DNA of 64,000 nucleotides from Apodemus sylvaticus (GCF_947179515.1 NC_067483.1:90061835-90125834); one strand, 5' to 3'. Positions 1-10,858 are shown, counted from the stretch's first letter. Notes: generated by a model not told the origin, from the letters alone. Numbers and translations are program-made.

Positions 1-325
1 GACTAAGACACTGACCAAGGAGTACCCATGGCTCCAGCTGCATATATAGCAGAGGACTGCCTTGTCAGGCATCAATAGGAGGAGAGGTTCTTGGCCCTAT
101 GAAGGTTCGATAGATATCCCAGTGTAGGGGAATAGAGGGTGGGGAGTGGGTGGGTGGAGGAACACCCTCATAGAAGCAGAGGGAGGGGGAATGAGATAGG
201 GAATTTCTGGGAGGGGGAGAAACCAGGTAAGGGTCTAACACATGTAATGTAAATAAATTAAAATCAATCAATAAGTAAATAAATAAAATAAAACAACAAC
301 AAAAAATAAAAGTACAAACAAAATA
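1..325 (+). mobile_element. L1 (LINE-1) 3' UTR end with A-rich tail
   Basis: The stretch reads like the G-rich 3' UTR of murine L1 elements: a 'catggctccagctgcatat' phrase, then GGGTGGGGAGTGGGTGGGTGG and a GGAGGGGGAATGAGATAGGG-type block. It ends in 'aatgtaaataaa' and an A-rich tail (about 240-325). The element is cut by the left window edge, so its full length is unknown. Orientation is + because the tail lies on the right. It is a non-coding remnant. Confidence 0.7.
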
Positions 326-577
326 TGAGGTATCTGGTTATTCCATTTATATTTGTCAAACAAAATCTTTTAAAATGTGTTCATTTTGTATAATACAGCA
401 GCCATAATTTTAGCTTTAAGAAGGATCCATCCGTATATTAGCCTCGTTTCTGTTCCTGTTCTTGTCATTAACTAGGTATCCACTGTTGCCCAAGGCTGAG
501 TCACTGCTTCACTCGCTCAGACTTCACTTGGGGTTCTTTCTTTCTTTACTGGTCCCCCAGCTCTGCTCCCCAAGGCT

Positions 578-622
<45 letters not shown>

Positions 623-1989
623 CTTCCAGCCCACTGTCACCAGTTTCAGGGAAGGGGCCGATGACAGCCAGAACATCCCCTGCTTGGCTGGTCATTTCCA
701 GTGTTTCTCCAGCTTCTCTTCCAGTGGAGTGGGGTGAGGAGGCATTCTGCCCAGGATCATGGTCTTTCTTTGGAAAGACAATCTAATCTCTCCCTACCTA
801 AATTTGACTTCGTTTGATATCCTCTGTCTTCAGGTTTCTACTGGCAGCACATTGCCTGATAGACACACTGCTTGTCACCTGGCTCTGTCTTTGTCCTGTG
901 TGACTGGAAGAATGGAAGACCTACCACAGCAGTCCTTGGGAGTTCAGGAGTTTCTTGTGCAATGGTTTTAGAAGCTTCACAGTCCTTTCTTGGAAGCTGT
1001 TAACTTCTCCACTATCTGATTTCCATTGGCCCCACCTTGGTTTCTTCTGGGCTCAGGGCCCTTAGGAGAAAGTTTGTCCCAAACCTGATGTAGCAGGAAG
1101 TTTGGTTCCCTGCTGGAGGAAGTTCCTCCTCTCTGGAAGCAGGAAGCCAAGCCCCCTTCCCCAGTCCTAATCCTTTTAGCTACAAATTTCTAGGCAGGCT
1201 ACACCCACCACTGCCATCGAGTCTGAAACTTGCAAGACTGAAGCTTTGCAAGGCCGAGGCAGAAGAATCTCTTCTCATCCAGGGCTTCCTCTTCTGGTTT
1301 AGTGACACCCTTCATGGTGCATTCAGGCAGGGCAGCCGACCTAGCCAACTGTGTGCATAGAACTCTGCTCCCCAAAGGCCCCAGACGGTCTACAGCTGCT
1401 GCAACAGATTTGCAGACACACAGAGTAATGACTGACCTCACTGTTTGGACAAGGACCAGTTTGTAACCTGAGTCAACACTGTTCTTTATGCTTCTCAAAG
1501 CTTGCCTCACCATGTTTTCTCAGAGGGACTGGCCCAGTCTTTTCTTTCTGTGGCCACGTGACCCCGTCAGGGAACCATAGAGACATACACAGATCCCCTC
1601 TTTCCAAATGAGTCATCCAGCCCAGAAGGGTAGCGGTGAATCAGAAACAGCTGGCATGGCTGGAATATGAGAGAGAGAGAAAGTGAGGAGAGGGAGAGAG
1701 AGAGAGATGCAGCTTTTTGTTGCACTCACAAACTTCAGAGCTTGTGGCAGGAAATTCGCTCCCCATTTTAGGAAGACTGTGGCAGCAGCTGACAGCTGGT
1801 GGAGTAAACCTTACTCTGAAACCCTAGACCACAGCAAGGCCTCCCTTTCTGTCTTTAGACAGCAAAGGTCAAGGCAGGTAGAACACGAGGCAAACCTATG
1901 CCTTCCTCCTCGTCCTGTTTTAGGTCTGTGGTATGACTCCAAAGCAGATCACAGACTATATGAATTCCATGGCGTTGCCGAAATCCACT
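326..1989. other. Intergenic stretch without a recognised gene
   Basis: No exon, pseudogene or clear interspersed repeat was recognised apart from a (CA)n run at 579-620 and a short GA-rich stretch near 1668-1706. The short open frames here have no recognisable protein similarity, and one of them is simply the translated CA run. Confidence 0.5.
579..620. repeat. (CA)n microsatellite
   Basis: About 21 uninterrupted CA dinucleotides. Likely length-polymorphic. Confidence 0.95.
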
Positions 1990-1994
1990 TCGAG

Positions 1995-2088
1995 CTGTAG
2001 TTCACTGGTAGATCAGTTGTCTACGTGTACGCAGGCCCGAGTTCCATCCCCTGCTTCATCAATATGCAGGAGACAAAAACAAAGGACC
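1995..2088 (+). mobile_element. ID-like (tRNA-derived) SINE
   Basis: The sequence resembles the rodent ID core: an A-box-like 'tcactggtagatcagttg', a 'gcaggcccgagttccatccc' B-box region and then an A-rich stretch with 'agacaaaaacaaag'. ID SINEs derive from an alanine tRNA/BC1 lineage. This copy is diverged and has no clear target-site duplication, so the boundaries are approximate. Confidence 0.5.
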
Positions 2089-2901
2089 CAGTTTTGTGGG
2101 TCAAGTTTGTTTGAGCATGAATGTCCCCCACGGGCTCAGATGGGGAATGCTTGGTCCCCAGCCAGCGGCTCTGTTTCGAGAAATGGTAGAAACTTTAGCA
2201 CCCAGGGCTTAGTGAGAGGAAGAAGCCACTGGAAGGTGGCCTCTGAAGGGTATGTGTGGCCTTCAGGTTCTTCTTCTCTGGTTGCTTCCTGTCTACAATG
2301 AAGTGAGCAGCTTTTTCCTCCCCAGGCTCCCACCTCCACGATGTTCAGCCTCACCTCAGCCCTAAATCAATGGAACCAGCTGGGCACAGACTGAACTCTC
2401 TGGAAGCCTGAGTCCACACAAGTCATTCCTGCCTTTAATCTATTCTCCCAGGGGCTTGTATCACAGCCGTGGAAAGCTGAGTAACACGTAGTGTGACTTC
2501 CTTTCCTCTGGAGGGATTATATTAGGATGTGTTCTTCCCTTGAGACTGCAATGTGTGTCATGAAAGCAGAGAGGCCTTCAGGAGGGTGTCCGAGAGCCGA
2601 AGGGGAGATCAGTCGGGTTCTCTTCAGGGTTTCAGATGCGAAAGGTCTGGGAGTGGAAGAGGAGAACAGTTTGATTTGAGTTCCAGATGCCCAGATGCTT
2701 TCTGAGCCTGTGTCTCCAGCCTACATGCAGGGCCACAGATGAGGGCACACCTTAGGCACCAAATGCCCTCTCTCAGAGGGACCTTCATAGGAGCTTCTCC
2801 TAAAGGCAGATTTGCTAAGGATGAATTACGTCTTCACTTGTGGGATCCCCTGCCATTTCCAAAATGCCAGCCCCCCTCCCATCTTATCTCCTTCCTATAT
2901 C

Positions 2902-3663
2902 TGATCATTTTTGTCAACTTGATACCAATTGGAGATAACTAGAGGATGGGGAGGGTCCTCATTTGAGGAATCACCTCCATCAGATTGGCTCCTGGGCACG
3001 TGGGGGCGTGTATTTCCTTGATGACTAATTGATAGAGGAGGAGCTATCCCACTGTAGTGAGTGTGCATCCCCAGACAGGTGGGCCTGGGGTTGTATGAAT
3101 AAGGTAGCTGAGTGTAAGCTTAGAGGCAGGCCAGCACATAGTGCTTCCATGGGGCTCTGCTTCAGCGGTTGTCTGAGATGCTGCCCTGACTTCCCTCCAT
3201 GATGGATGTGGTGGTTCGAATAGGCCTGGCTCCCATAAGACTCATGTGTTTGAATGCTTGTCCCATAGGGAGTGGCACTATTAGGAGAGGGTGGCCTTGT
3301 TAGAGGAAGTGTGTCACTGTGGGGGTGGGCTTTGAGGTCTCCTCTGCACAAGCTACAGCTAGTATGGCCACAGTCTCTCTTTGCTGGCTGTGAATCAAGA
3401 TGTAGACCGCTCAACTGCTTCTCCAGCACCATGGCGGCCTGTGTGCCACTGTGTTTCCCTTCATGAAGATAATGGACTAAACTTTTGAAACCTTAAGCCA
3501 GCCCTAAGTAAATATTTTCTTTTTATAAGAGTTGCCATGGCCACAGTGTGTCTTCACAGCCATGAAACCCTAACTAAGACAATGAATCCATAGGGTGAAC
3601 TATGCCTTTTTCTTCCACAAGTTTTGCTTAGTTGTATTCTATCAGAGAAACAGAGAAGCAAAC
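2902..3663 (+). mobile_element. ERVL-type solo LTR, split by a nested MaLR LTR
   Basis: It begins TGATCATTTTTGTCAACTTG, a start shared by the rodent ERVL-type LTRs in this window (MT2/RMER15/MLT2-like group). The family's middle ('gaggagctatcccactgtagtg', 'gggttgtatgaataagg') follows. The unit is interrupted at 3207-3581 and resumes with the family's 3' end, a degraded 'cttccacaagttttgctt' followed by '...cagagaaacagagaag'. The outer element must predate the inner one. The exact subfamily and right boundary are not certain. Confidence 0.5.
3207..3581 (+). mobile_element. MaLR (ORR1/MT-type) solo LTR nested in an ERVL LTR
   Basis: It begins TGTGGTGGTTCGAAT and ends CCCTAACTAAGACA, the hallmark ends of rodent MaLR LTRs, and carries the diagnostic 'agtggcactattaggag', 'ggaagtgtgtcactgtg' and 'ccttaagccagcccta' segments. 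It is flanked by ATGGA (3202-3206) and ATGAA (3582-3586), a 4/5 match expected for a decayed 5-bp target-site duplication. It interrupts the surrounding LTR in the same orientation. Confidence 0.8.
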
Positions 3664-4314
3664 TTGTCTGCTCAAGTGGGAACCCACTGCCTACTTTGAA
3701 TAGTCAGAGTTGTTACAAGTATCCGCTCATAATGTCTGTGAGTTGTTAGGGAAACAGCAGGAGCTTAGGTGTTGCTGCCCTTAAAACCGTCATCACCACC
3801 CCTGCCAGCAGCCATAGCCACGTCACCTCTGTGTAGGAGCACATGAGTACTGCACTGATTCTCTGTCATAGTCCCTGATGAAGAGAACAGACACGGAGAA
3901 CTACGCTGCCCGCTCTCTGGGTGCCACAGGGTACCAGAGAGGTGTGGCCCCTGCACAGTTACCATCAGTAGCATCCCAAGTCCTCCAAATCAATGTTTTT
4001 TAGCCAGGGCAAGCTGCTCACTAAGCAAAAACAGCCCCGAGGCAGGCTCCAAGACTCTCCCTTGCAACCCCATCTACCATCTGCATTTTTTCAATTCCCA
4101 TGGTCCCTCCTAAGTAGACATTGTAGAACTTCTCAGCTATATGCTCAAGTTCACATGGCAGGAGGCCAGTGTGCTAATTGGTCATTGGGCTCCTGAGCGT
4201 ACAGCCTGGATGTTCAGTATGTGATTTCTCCCAACGCGCCAACCACACCAGTGCCAGTTTCCCAGCACTTCTAGCAGCCATCTTCATCATAAGCATCCCT
4301 GGGTATATTAGCGC
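3664..4314. other. Intergenic stretch without a recognised gene
   Basis: No exon or family-level repeat was recognised. Open frames are short and unsupported. Confidence 0.4.
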
Positions 4315-4655
4315 CCAGTCACCTTTATTACTGTTGTGGTGAAGTACACAGAAAAAGCCACCCAGGGTCTGTTTTGGTTCTAGTTTGAGGAATAACATCC
4401 ATTCTGGTAGTGGGGACCTGAGGTGTCTTATACATTGGATCCATGGTCAGGAGGCAGACATGCATTCTGGTGCCCAGGTCCTGCTTCTCCCATTTATCAG
4501 TCTGAGACCCAGCCCATGGGAAGGATCCACCCACATCCAGAATGGGAGAGTGGGTCCTCCTTCCTCAGTTAAGCCTTTCTGGAAGCATCCTCAGACACAT
4601 CCCAAAACTCATCCTTGAGTTGTTTGCAAACCCATGCAAGCTGACAATGGAGGCT
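4315..4655 (-). mobile_element. ERVL-type LTR, antisense
   Basis: In reverse orientation the sequence follows the same ERVL-type LTR family: 'ctttattactgttgtggtg' at its 3' end, a middle 'ggatccacccacat', then 'gtcctccttcctcagtta' and 'tctggaagcatcctcagaca' at its 5' side. Diverged, with boundaries approximate and no clear duplication found. Confidence 0.45.
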
Positions 4656-5263
4656 GAGCAGTTACCGGCCTTGCTCGGTTATGGTCCGGGGGCATTTGCT
4701 GTTACAGGAGCATGCGTCTACCTGGGCTCTTCACCCAGTTCCATTCCTTTTTTCAGTCAAAGGGTGAGTAGGCCCATTGCCAAGAAGAGATACTGAAAAC
4801 ATTGAATAGCTTCTGCAGCACTGGATGCTGAGCTAGTGGAGAGGAAGCTGATATTGGTCCTGAAGCAGGAAGTCTGTCAGCCATTAATCATTCAGTGGAT
4901 GTTGAAGGGAACATATGGGGGTTGCAGATAAGGGGCCGAGGGGTCAGGACCCTGGAATAGTAAAAGGACAGGAAGGGTTTTGGAAAGGCCAACCACCAAA
5001 CTAATGAATCATCTTTCTGCCCTTCTGACAAGACATCTAAGACAATCAGCTTAATGGAGACAGTTTATCTTGGCTCCTGGTTTCCTAGGCTCTGTTTTGT
5101 GGTCACCTAGGCCTGTGGGTTTGAGCTGATGGTGGCATATTATGTCATAGGAGGGGTATGTGGCAGGGCTGTCTATTCACCTCCTGGCCTCTAAGAAGCA
5201 GAGAGAGGCAGGAGAGGCCGGGCTCTCAATAGCCTCTTAAGAGGTATGCTCCCAGTGACCAAG
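4656..5263. other. Intergenic stretch without a recognised gene
   Basis: Nothing recognisable as a gene or confident repeat family. Confidence 0.4.
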
Positions 5264-5975
5264 TGTACTAGCTTCTTTTCTGTTGGTGCGATAAATTACC
5301 ATGACCAAGACAACTAATAGGAAGAGTTTATTTGAATTTATGGATACAGAAGGATATGGGTCCATTTTGGTGGCAAGCATGACAGCAAGCGGCAACAGAA
5401 TCAGGACTCTGAGAGATTGCATCTTCAACTGTAATCATGAAGTGGCAGAGAGTGAAAATTGGAAGTGGGGTGAGCTTACAAACTCAAAGTTTACTCCCTC
5501 TTCCCCAGAGACAAACTACTTCTAGAAAAGAAAATTTAGCTTCTAAATTCCCTGAGCAGTGCCATCAACTGGGGGTCAAGTGTTCAAATATGTGAGCCTA
5601 TAGGGGATTGTGGTGTTTTGAATAGGAATATACCCCAGAGGCTCATATATTTAGGTGCTTGGTCATTAGAGGGTACACTCCTTGAGAGGGATTGGAGGCG
5701 TGGCCTTGTTGTAGGAAGTGTGTCACTGGGGTGGGCTTTGAGGTCTCAGATGCTCAGGCCAGGTCTACTGTCTCTTTCTTTCTGTTGCTTTCCAAGCCAG
5801 ATGTAGAACTCTCAGCAGTCTCTCCTATGCCATGTCTGTGTGTGCTCTGAACGTAAGTGAGTCCCAACCAAATGCGTGTTTTTTTTTTTTATCAGTTATC
5901 ATGGTTACAGTGTCTCTTCATAACAAAACAACATAGACTTATACAGGGATGTTTCCCCATCAAACAATCAAGTTT
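5264..5975 (-). mobile_element. MaLR LTR, antisense, split by a nested MaLR LTR
   Basis: Reading the minus strand, this is a MaLR (MT-type) LTR. The plus strand starts TGTACTAGCTTC and then shows 'gataaattaccatgaccaag', 'gtttatttgaatttatgg' and 'gtgccatcaactgggggtca'. The element is interrupted at 5609-5945 and continues at 5951 as 'gtttccccatcaaac'. A further MaLR-like stretch (5975-6072, 'ccactgggccccatctcc') may belong to an older element. The outer right boundary is uncertain. Confidence 0.5.
5609..5945 (+). mobile_element. MaLR solo LTR with perfect 5-bp target duplication
   Basis: It begins TGTGGTGTTTTGAAT, ends in CA, and has internal 'ggcgtggccttgttgtagg' and 'aagtgtgtcactggggtgg'. 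It is flanked by identical GGGAT at 5604-5608 and 5946-5950, a direct 5-bp target-site duplication. It sits inside an oppositely oriented LTR of the same superfamily. A T12 run lies near its 3' end. Confidence 0.85.
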
Positions 5976-6087
5976 CCTCCCACTGGGCCCCATCTCCTAA
6001 AGGTTCTGATGTCTCTAAAAGTTCTGCAGGCTGGCACTCACCCTCTACCCTATAGGCATTTGATAGGCATTTAAAATCCAAATCAGA

Positions 6088-6283
6088 GGCTGGAGAGATG
6101 GCTCAGGTTAAGAGTACTTGTTGCTTTTGCAGAGGGTCTGGGCTTGGTTCCCAGAATCCATCCACAACTCCAGTTCCAGGGATACAGTGCCCTCTTCGAC
6201 AGGTACCAAGAATACATGTAGTGCATATACATACACATAGGCAAAATATTCATGCACATAAAATGAACAAATCTAAAAAAATA
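6088..6283 (+). mobile_element. B2-family SINE (B3-like) with target-site duplication
   Basis: It starts GGCTGGAGAGATGGCTCAGG, the tRNA-derived pol III A box typical of B2/B3, followed by a degenerate B box ('gggcttggttcccagaatcc') and the B3-type tail 'aactccagttccagggata' with 'catgcacataaaatgaa'. Flanks 6073-6087 and 6284-6298 match at 13 of 15 positions (AAAATCCAAATCAGA versus AAAATCCAAACCACA), the L1-type target duplication expected for a SINE. Confidence 0.85.
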
Positions 6284-6567
6284 AAAATCCAAACCACAGC
6301 AATCAGCTGATATGCTAGGCCCTATGCTGCCTCTGGCCTCTGCCGTATTTGCTTTATGACCACAGAGACATGGTTCATACACTTCCTCTGCTTTCTGCTG
6401 TGGTCTCTCTGGAGTCAGGTATTATTTCCTCAGTGACATAGCATGATTGCTGAGGGCTCATTTATTGTAGGGCTTTGATTTTGAACACCCCTCTGGTCAC
6501 AGCTCTTCATCATCAGCCTTTGTTATCCATCCGTCTCCCAGGGGTGACTCAGGGAACACACTACATG

Positions 6568-6660
6568 GATCTAAGCCAGTGTCTTTACCTCCTTAGGCCT
6601 CAGTTTCTCTGTGTGTGAAAGAGGGACCACAGTGCTGACAGAGTGCTTGGCAACTCTCAG
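6568..6660 (+). mobile_element. MIR-like ancient SINE fragment
   Basis: The phrase 'ttacctccttaggcctcagtttctc' followed by 'tgtgaaagagggaccacag' resembles the conserved MIR core region (accttgggcaag...cctcagtttcctcatctgt). Short and diverged. Confidence 0.35.
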
Positions 6661-7071
6661 GTGGATGATAGCTTACACATAAAGCTCAGGCTGCTGGTGC
6701 AACGCAGAGGAGGGCTTGAGTTTACTCTGCAGACATAGCCCTGGCTGGGTCATACTTGCCCGGGATGCTTCACAATGTGAGATCTGCATCACAGAAACCA
6801 GGGGTAGACAGAACTTTAGAGGTGCAGTAGTTGCAACTTGATTCTGTAACGCAGTCCAAGTGTCATGAGATGTCAGTGGGCAGTGCTTGTGTGTATGTGG
6901 ATCTGTCATTTTTTTTTCATCCAAGTGATATTGGAAAAGGTTTCACATTCAATTTGCCTCTTGATGATCCATAATGCTCTTTATATGTTAAGGACACTGA
7001 TAAGTCCTATTGCAAAGATTTATGCTTAACTTCATGTACCAATTCAGGTCCTATAGGCACAGTGTTCCTGA

Positions 7072-7126
7072 AAACAAAACAAAACAAAACAAACAACAAC
7101 AACAACAACAACAACAACAAAAAACC
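7072..7126. repeat. (CAAAA)n/(CAA)n simple repeat
   Basis: An A-rich run of AAAAC then AAC units. Its minus-strand translation gives the poly-Leu open frame seen here, so that frame should not be taken as a gene. Confidence 0.9.
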
Positions 7127-7137
7127 CTCAAAGGTAG

Positions 7138-7445
7138 AGGTTGTGGTTGTCAGCTTGATGCACCTAGGTTGAAGAACTGCTTCCATTAAAGAGGGTGTGT
7201 CATGTTCTTGATTGCTAGTTGATATAGGAGGGCTCAGCCCACTGTGAGCAGTTGCCATCTCTAGGCGAGTGGCCTGGATTGTATGAGAAAGCCAGAGGGA
7301 ACGATCTAGCAAGCAGTGTTCCTCAGTTTCTGCTTCAAGCTCCTGCCTCGAGTCCCTATCTTGGTTTCCCTCTGTGACGGATTGTATCCTCTACGCCAAC
7401 CACACCTTTACCTGCCCCGAGTTGCACTGGATTATGATTTGTATC
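7138..7445 (+). mobile_element. ERVL-type LTR
   Basis: Carries 'gtggttgtcagcttgatgca', then 'ttgattgctagttgatatag', 'cccactgtgagcagttgcca' and 'tggattgtatgagaaagcca', the same block order as the other + strand ERVL-type LTRs in this window. The 3' end is degraded, and no target duplication was identified. Confidence 0.45.
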
Positions 7446-7478
7446 CCAGCCACAGAAAGCACACTGGACCAGACATGC

Positions 7479-7605
7479 AAGAGAGCTAAGCATGGCGACT
7501 TACATCTGAAATCTCAACACAGGGAGGTTGGACGGGGCATTGCTATGTGCGGCCAGCCTGGGCTCTAGAGTAATTCACTGCTCAGAAAACTAAACAAGAA
7601 AAGAT
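7479..7605 (+). mobile_element. Degenerate B1 SINE
   Basis: A 7SL-derived B1 pattern is visible in + orientation: 'gcatggcgacttacatctg', 'atctcaacacagggaggtt', 'gccagcctgggctctagag', then an A-rich 'aaaactaaacaagaaaag'. Strongly diverged. Confidence 0.4.
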
Positions 7606-8559
7606 GCAGGAGGCTTTGCGGTACCAACTGTGAGAATATAGACAGCAGGCAATAGGGGAGCCTTCAGACCCTAAGGAAGATCTTCCAAGAAAGAACAAGG
7701 AGGAGAGAAGAAAATATAACAGGGCAAAATGACACAATGTAGCTGGGAGGGAAACACAGTGTAGCTTAGAGGAAACTCAGCGGGAGACTTCAGAACAATG
7801 ACCACTTGGTGCAGAGCCGCCTGGGTTGCAATGGCCAGCCCAGAACTTCTGTGTGTGGTGGAGCCGCGTGGGGGAATCCAGGTCTCCTTCTCAAAGGAGT
7901 GGCACATGTTCATTCATTAGATCATCAAGGTAGCCCAGGGAGCCTTGTCTTGCTATCGTGGCCATTTACAGTTGGGAACATGGCGGCGTCTAGAGATTCC
8001 TTTGCTTCCTTAGAACCATGTGGCTGGATTGTGAAAGCGGCCTGCGGCTGGGAACTCTGACCCTGGATGTAGGACGGGCTTTTACATCAGTCCCAGGGAG
8101 AAGCTAACGCCCTGAACTCACTGTCAGCACACTGCGGGCTGCAGGACTGGGTGTCACTAGTCACTTCTGTGGCTGCCGGACACTCTGACCCTTCCCCTGC
8201 CCCTCCCAGCGGACCCTTCTCTCTTCTCTCCGGGTTTTCCTTTTTCTGTCCTGGATATACTGCCTTAAGCACCCCACCCCGACAATCCCCCCTCCTCTTT
8301 CCCTGTGTTTGTGTCTTGTGTAGGACCTTTTGCCTTTTCTATCTCAGAACATGCCTGGATGGTGGTTTTTTTTTTTTTTTTTTACCTGCCACCAGGGGTC
8401 ACTTGTGAGTACAGCTGGTGGAGACTTCCACCATCTGTCTCCTCTCTCCGTTCTTTCTCCCCCCCTCCCCCTTACTCCTTCCTTTTCCCTTTATACACAC
8501 AAGGAGGAGCTTTTTCTGTGGACTTGGAGTTGTTCACTAGAACTTTAGCTTGCTCTCTC
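7606..8559. other. Intergenic stretch without a recognised gene
   Basis: No exon recognised. A YY1-like core (AACATGGCGGCG) lies near 7977-7988, a T-run at 8364-8382, and pyrimidine-rich sequence around 8430-8480. The open frames here are not protein-like. Confidence 0.4.
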
Positions 8560-9170
8560 AGGCACAGCTGGAGGAGGTTCAGTGGCGCCCCTTCGTCTTC
8601 CCGTAGGATCTTAAATCCCAGGGAGACGTTCCTCGCACCCAGCCCTTCCGGAGAGGGGGACTGGGAGCGGTAGCGCTGCTTCCCCGGGGCTGTTGGAGGC
8701 TCTGCCCATCAACACCTAAGAGAGAAGAGGGAAACCCTGCCTGGGGCTAAAAAAGGGCATAATCTGAGAGGAATCTCAGGGCTGAGCCCGAGACTGAGTC
8801 ATACTCAGCTACAACTTGTGAGTCAGAGCACAGGTTCCTTAATATTCACAGGAGCGGTTCTGAGGGGGGTGGAGGGCAGGACCTTCCCGCTCATCTAGTT
8901 CACTTTGTGTGGATGAGCTGCGGAGGCTGACGACGGCCCAGCCCTTTTGGGAGGACTTGGTGTCAGCTGGGGATGAGGGCTTCCAGACTCCCCTGAGACA
9001 GCTCACCCGGCCTCTGCTCCTTGGGCTGTGCCCAGTCTGAATGGACTGAGGGTGTGGCTGAGGCCCAGTCCTGAGCAGGTTCTGCAGGGAGGCCTCTGCC
9101 TCCTGACTCAAAAGGGAGTGCCTAAAGCAGACTTAGCACTAATTGAAATGCAAATCACACCAGGACCAGA
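8560..9170. promoter_or_regulatory. Candidate cis-regulatory patch (two AP-1 sites, octamer)
   Basis: A repeat-free, locally GC-richer stretch. It holds two perfect TGAGTCA AP-1/TRE motifs in the same orientation at 8795-8801 and 8819-8825, 24 bases apart. A perfect octamer ATGCAAAT lies at 9148-9155. AP-1 sites close together in unique sequence are typical of enhancers active in epithelia, but motif matches alone are weak. The regulatory role, and any link to Capn8 or Capn2, is inference. Confidence 0.3.
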
Positions 9171-9632
9171 GCTTTTCCACTTCTCTCCAGAGATGTGAGC
9201 TCATAAACCGGAAGGCAGTGCGGAAGAGCGAAGCTGATCTTTTAACGTTGTAAACTTTAATGTTCAATGTTTTATTATTTTTATTTTTGTTTGGGGCGGG
9301 CTGCATGTGCCTCTCACAGGGACCAGAGGTGTGGGGGGGGGGGCATCCCCTATACCACTTTCTGCCTTGTTAGTCTTTTGTTGAATCTGGACCTCACTCG
9401 AATTTGTCAGCTAGCCAGCCACACCCTAAACCCTGGCTATTCGCCTGTCTCCACCCACCTCAGTGCTGCGGTTAGCGGTGCGTGAAGGACCCCAGGTTTT
9501 GGGTGGGCGCTGGAGTCCGAACTGCGGGCCTCATGCTTGCACAGGAATCCTGCACCAGAAGCACTCTTAACAGCCCAGCCACAGATGTCTACCAGAGTGT
9601 CCACAAGTCTGTGGGTTTCTCTGCTCGTTTTC

Positions 9633-9634
<2 letters not shown>

Positions 9635-9665
<31 letters not shown>
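9635..9665. repeat. (GT)n microsatellite
   Basis: About 15 GT units. Confidence 0.9.
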
Positions 9666-9667
<2 letters not shown>

Positions 9668-9860
9668 CTTTTTATTAATATGCATTAGTTGTACAAAACA
9701 TTTGATTTCATTGAGATATTCTCACATATTCACATAAAGGACTTTGATAGCAGTCCTCCAGCCCTGCAACTCCCATTGCTGTTTCTCTTGTATCTTTTCC
9801 TCCCTGCTTTTCTCCCATTATCCCTTATACCCCAACCTGGATTTCTTCTCCTTTCACATA
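9666..9860 (-). mobile_element. Probable L1 3' UTR fragment, antisense
   Basis: Plus-strand text 'aactttttattaatatgcatt', 'catttgatttcattgagata' and the pyrimidine-rich 'tctcccattatcccttata' resemble reversed L1 3' UTR. It lies left of a clear antisense L1 ORF2 fragment and may be the same element's 3' end, separated by simple repeats. Confidence 0.35.
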
Positions 9861-9863
9861 TTA

Positions 9864-9901
<38 letters not shown>
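9861..9901. repeat. (ATT)n microsatellite
   Basis: About 13 ATT/TTA units. This run produces the poly-Ile and poly-Tyr tracts in the overlapping short frames. Confidence 0.95.
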
Positions 9902-9902
<1 letters not shown>

Positions 9903-9985
9903 TGTGTTCTGGTTTTGAAGCTGAGTGTAGTGGAACCTGTCTGTAATTCTGGCACTCCAGAGAAGATACAGGGATCAGAGAAAAT

Positions 9986-9988
<3 letters not shown>

Positions 9989-10067
<79 letters not shown>

Positions 10068-10070
10068 GAC

Positions 10071-10101
<31 letters not shown>

Positions 10102-10190
10102 CAGAGAGACACACACAGAGGGGAGGAGAGAGAGAGACAAAGACACACACAGAGGGGGAGAGAGACAGACAGACACACAGAGGGACAGGG
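9989..10190. repeat. Compound (GT)n-(GA)n-(GACA)n tract
   Basis: About 32 bases of GT are followed by GA units and then degenerate GAGACA/GACACA blocks. The overlapping open frames on both strands are artefacts of this tract. Confidence 0.95.
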
Positions 10191-10721
10191 GTGGGGTAGC
10201 TGGCTTGTTTTGCCCAACAAGATGATCTCCAGTGTCACCCACCACTCACCTGTGAACAGTCCAGCTTCACTCTGTGACTGGGCAGTACCCCATGGTGTGA
10301 AGGTAGAGCCTTTTCTTTGTCCATTTATCCTCTGGGGGACTGACTCCTAGGCCACCTCCCTGACCAGGCTGCTGTGATTGGTGCATCACAAGCACAGAGT
10401 GTGTGTCTCTACTGTAAGCCGACTTACATCCCTGGGCTCTACTTAGATCTTAGAGACGTTCTATTTTCTTTTTTTGAGGGACCTCAACACTGATTCACAT
10501 AGTAGATTCACTAATTTCTATTCCTACAGCAGCAGCCTATCATATCTTTTCTTGATGATAGCCATTCTAACCCCAGTGAGATGGGATCTTTGTGAACTCT
10601 CTGATGGCTCAGGATGCCAATGTGTTTTCTATGTGTATTGGATATTTTACTTCATCTTTGGGGACTGTCTATTTGCCCATTATTGGTTGGATTGTGTATT
10701 TCTTTCTTTCTTTTTTATCTT

Positions 10722-10858
10722 TTTTGATTTTTCTAGACAAGGTTTCTCTGTATAGCCCTGGCTGTCCTGGAACTCACTCTGTAGATCAGACTGGTCTCGA
10801 ACTCAGAAATCCATCTGCCTCTGCCTCCCAAGTGCTGGGATTTAGTCCACTGCCTGGC
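10722..10858 (-). mobile_element. B1 SINE, antisense, inside L1
   Basis: Near-canonical reversed B1: 'caaggtttctctgtatagcc', 'ggctgtcctggaactcactc', 'gtctcgaactcagaaatcca', 'ctcccaagtgctgggattta'. The T-rich A-tail complement lies at its left side. It inserted into the older L1 fragment. Confidence 0.9.

Noticed and set aside
6088..6283. tRNA gene call from A-box/B-box-like sequence (also at ID copies near 1995 and 56315)
   Set aside because: These are tRNA-derived SINE heads followed by SINE bodies and A-rich tails, not tRNA genes with a full cloverleaf.
9744..10245. Frames of 77-151 codons rich in Cys-Val, Arg-Glu or Ser-Leu
   Set aside because: They read through ATT, GT and GA/GACA simple repeats.
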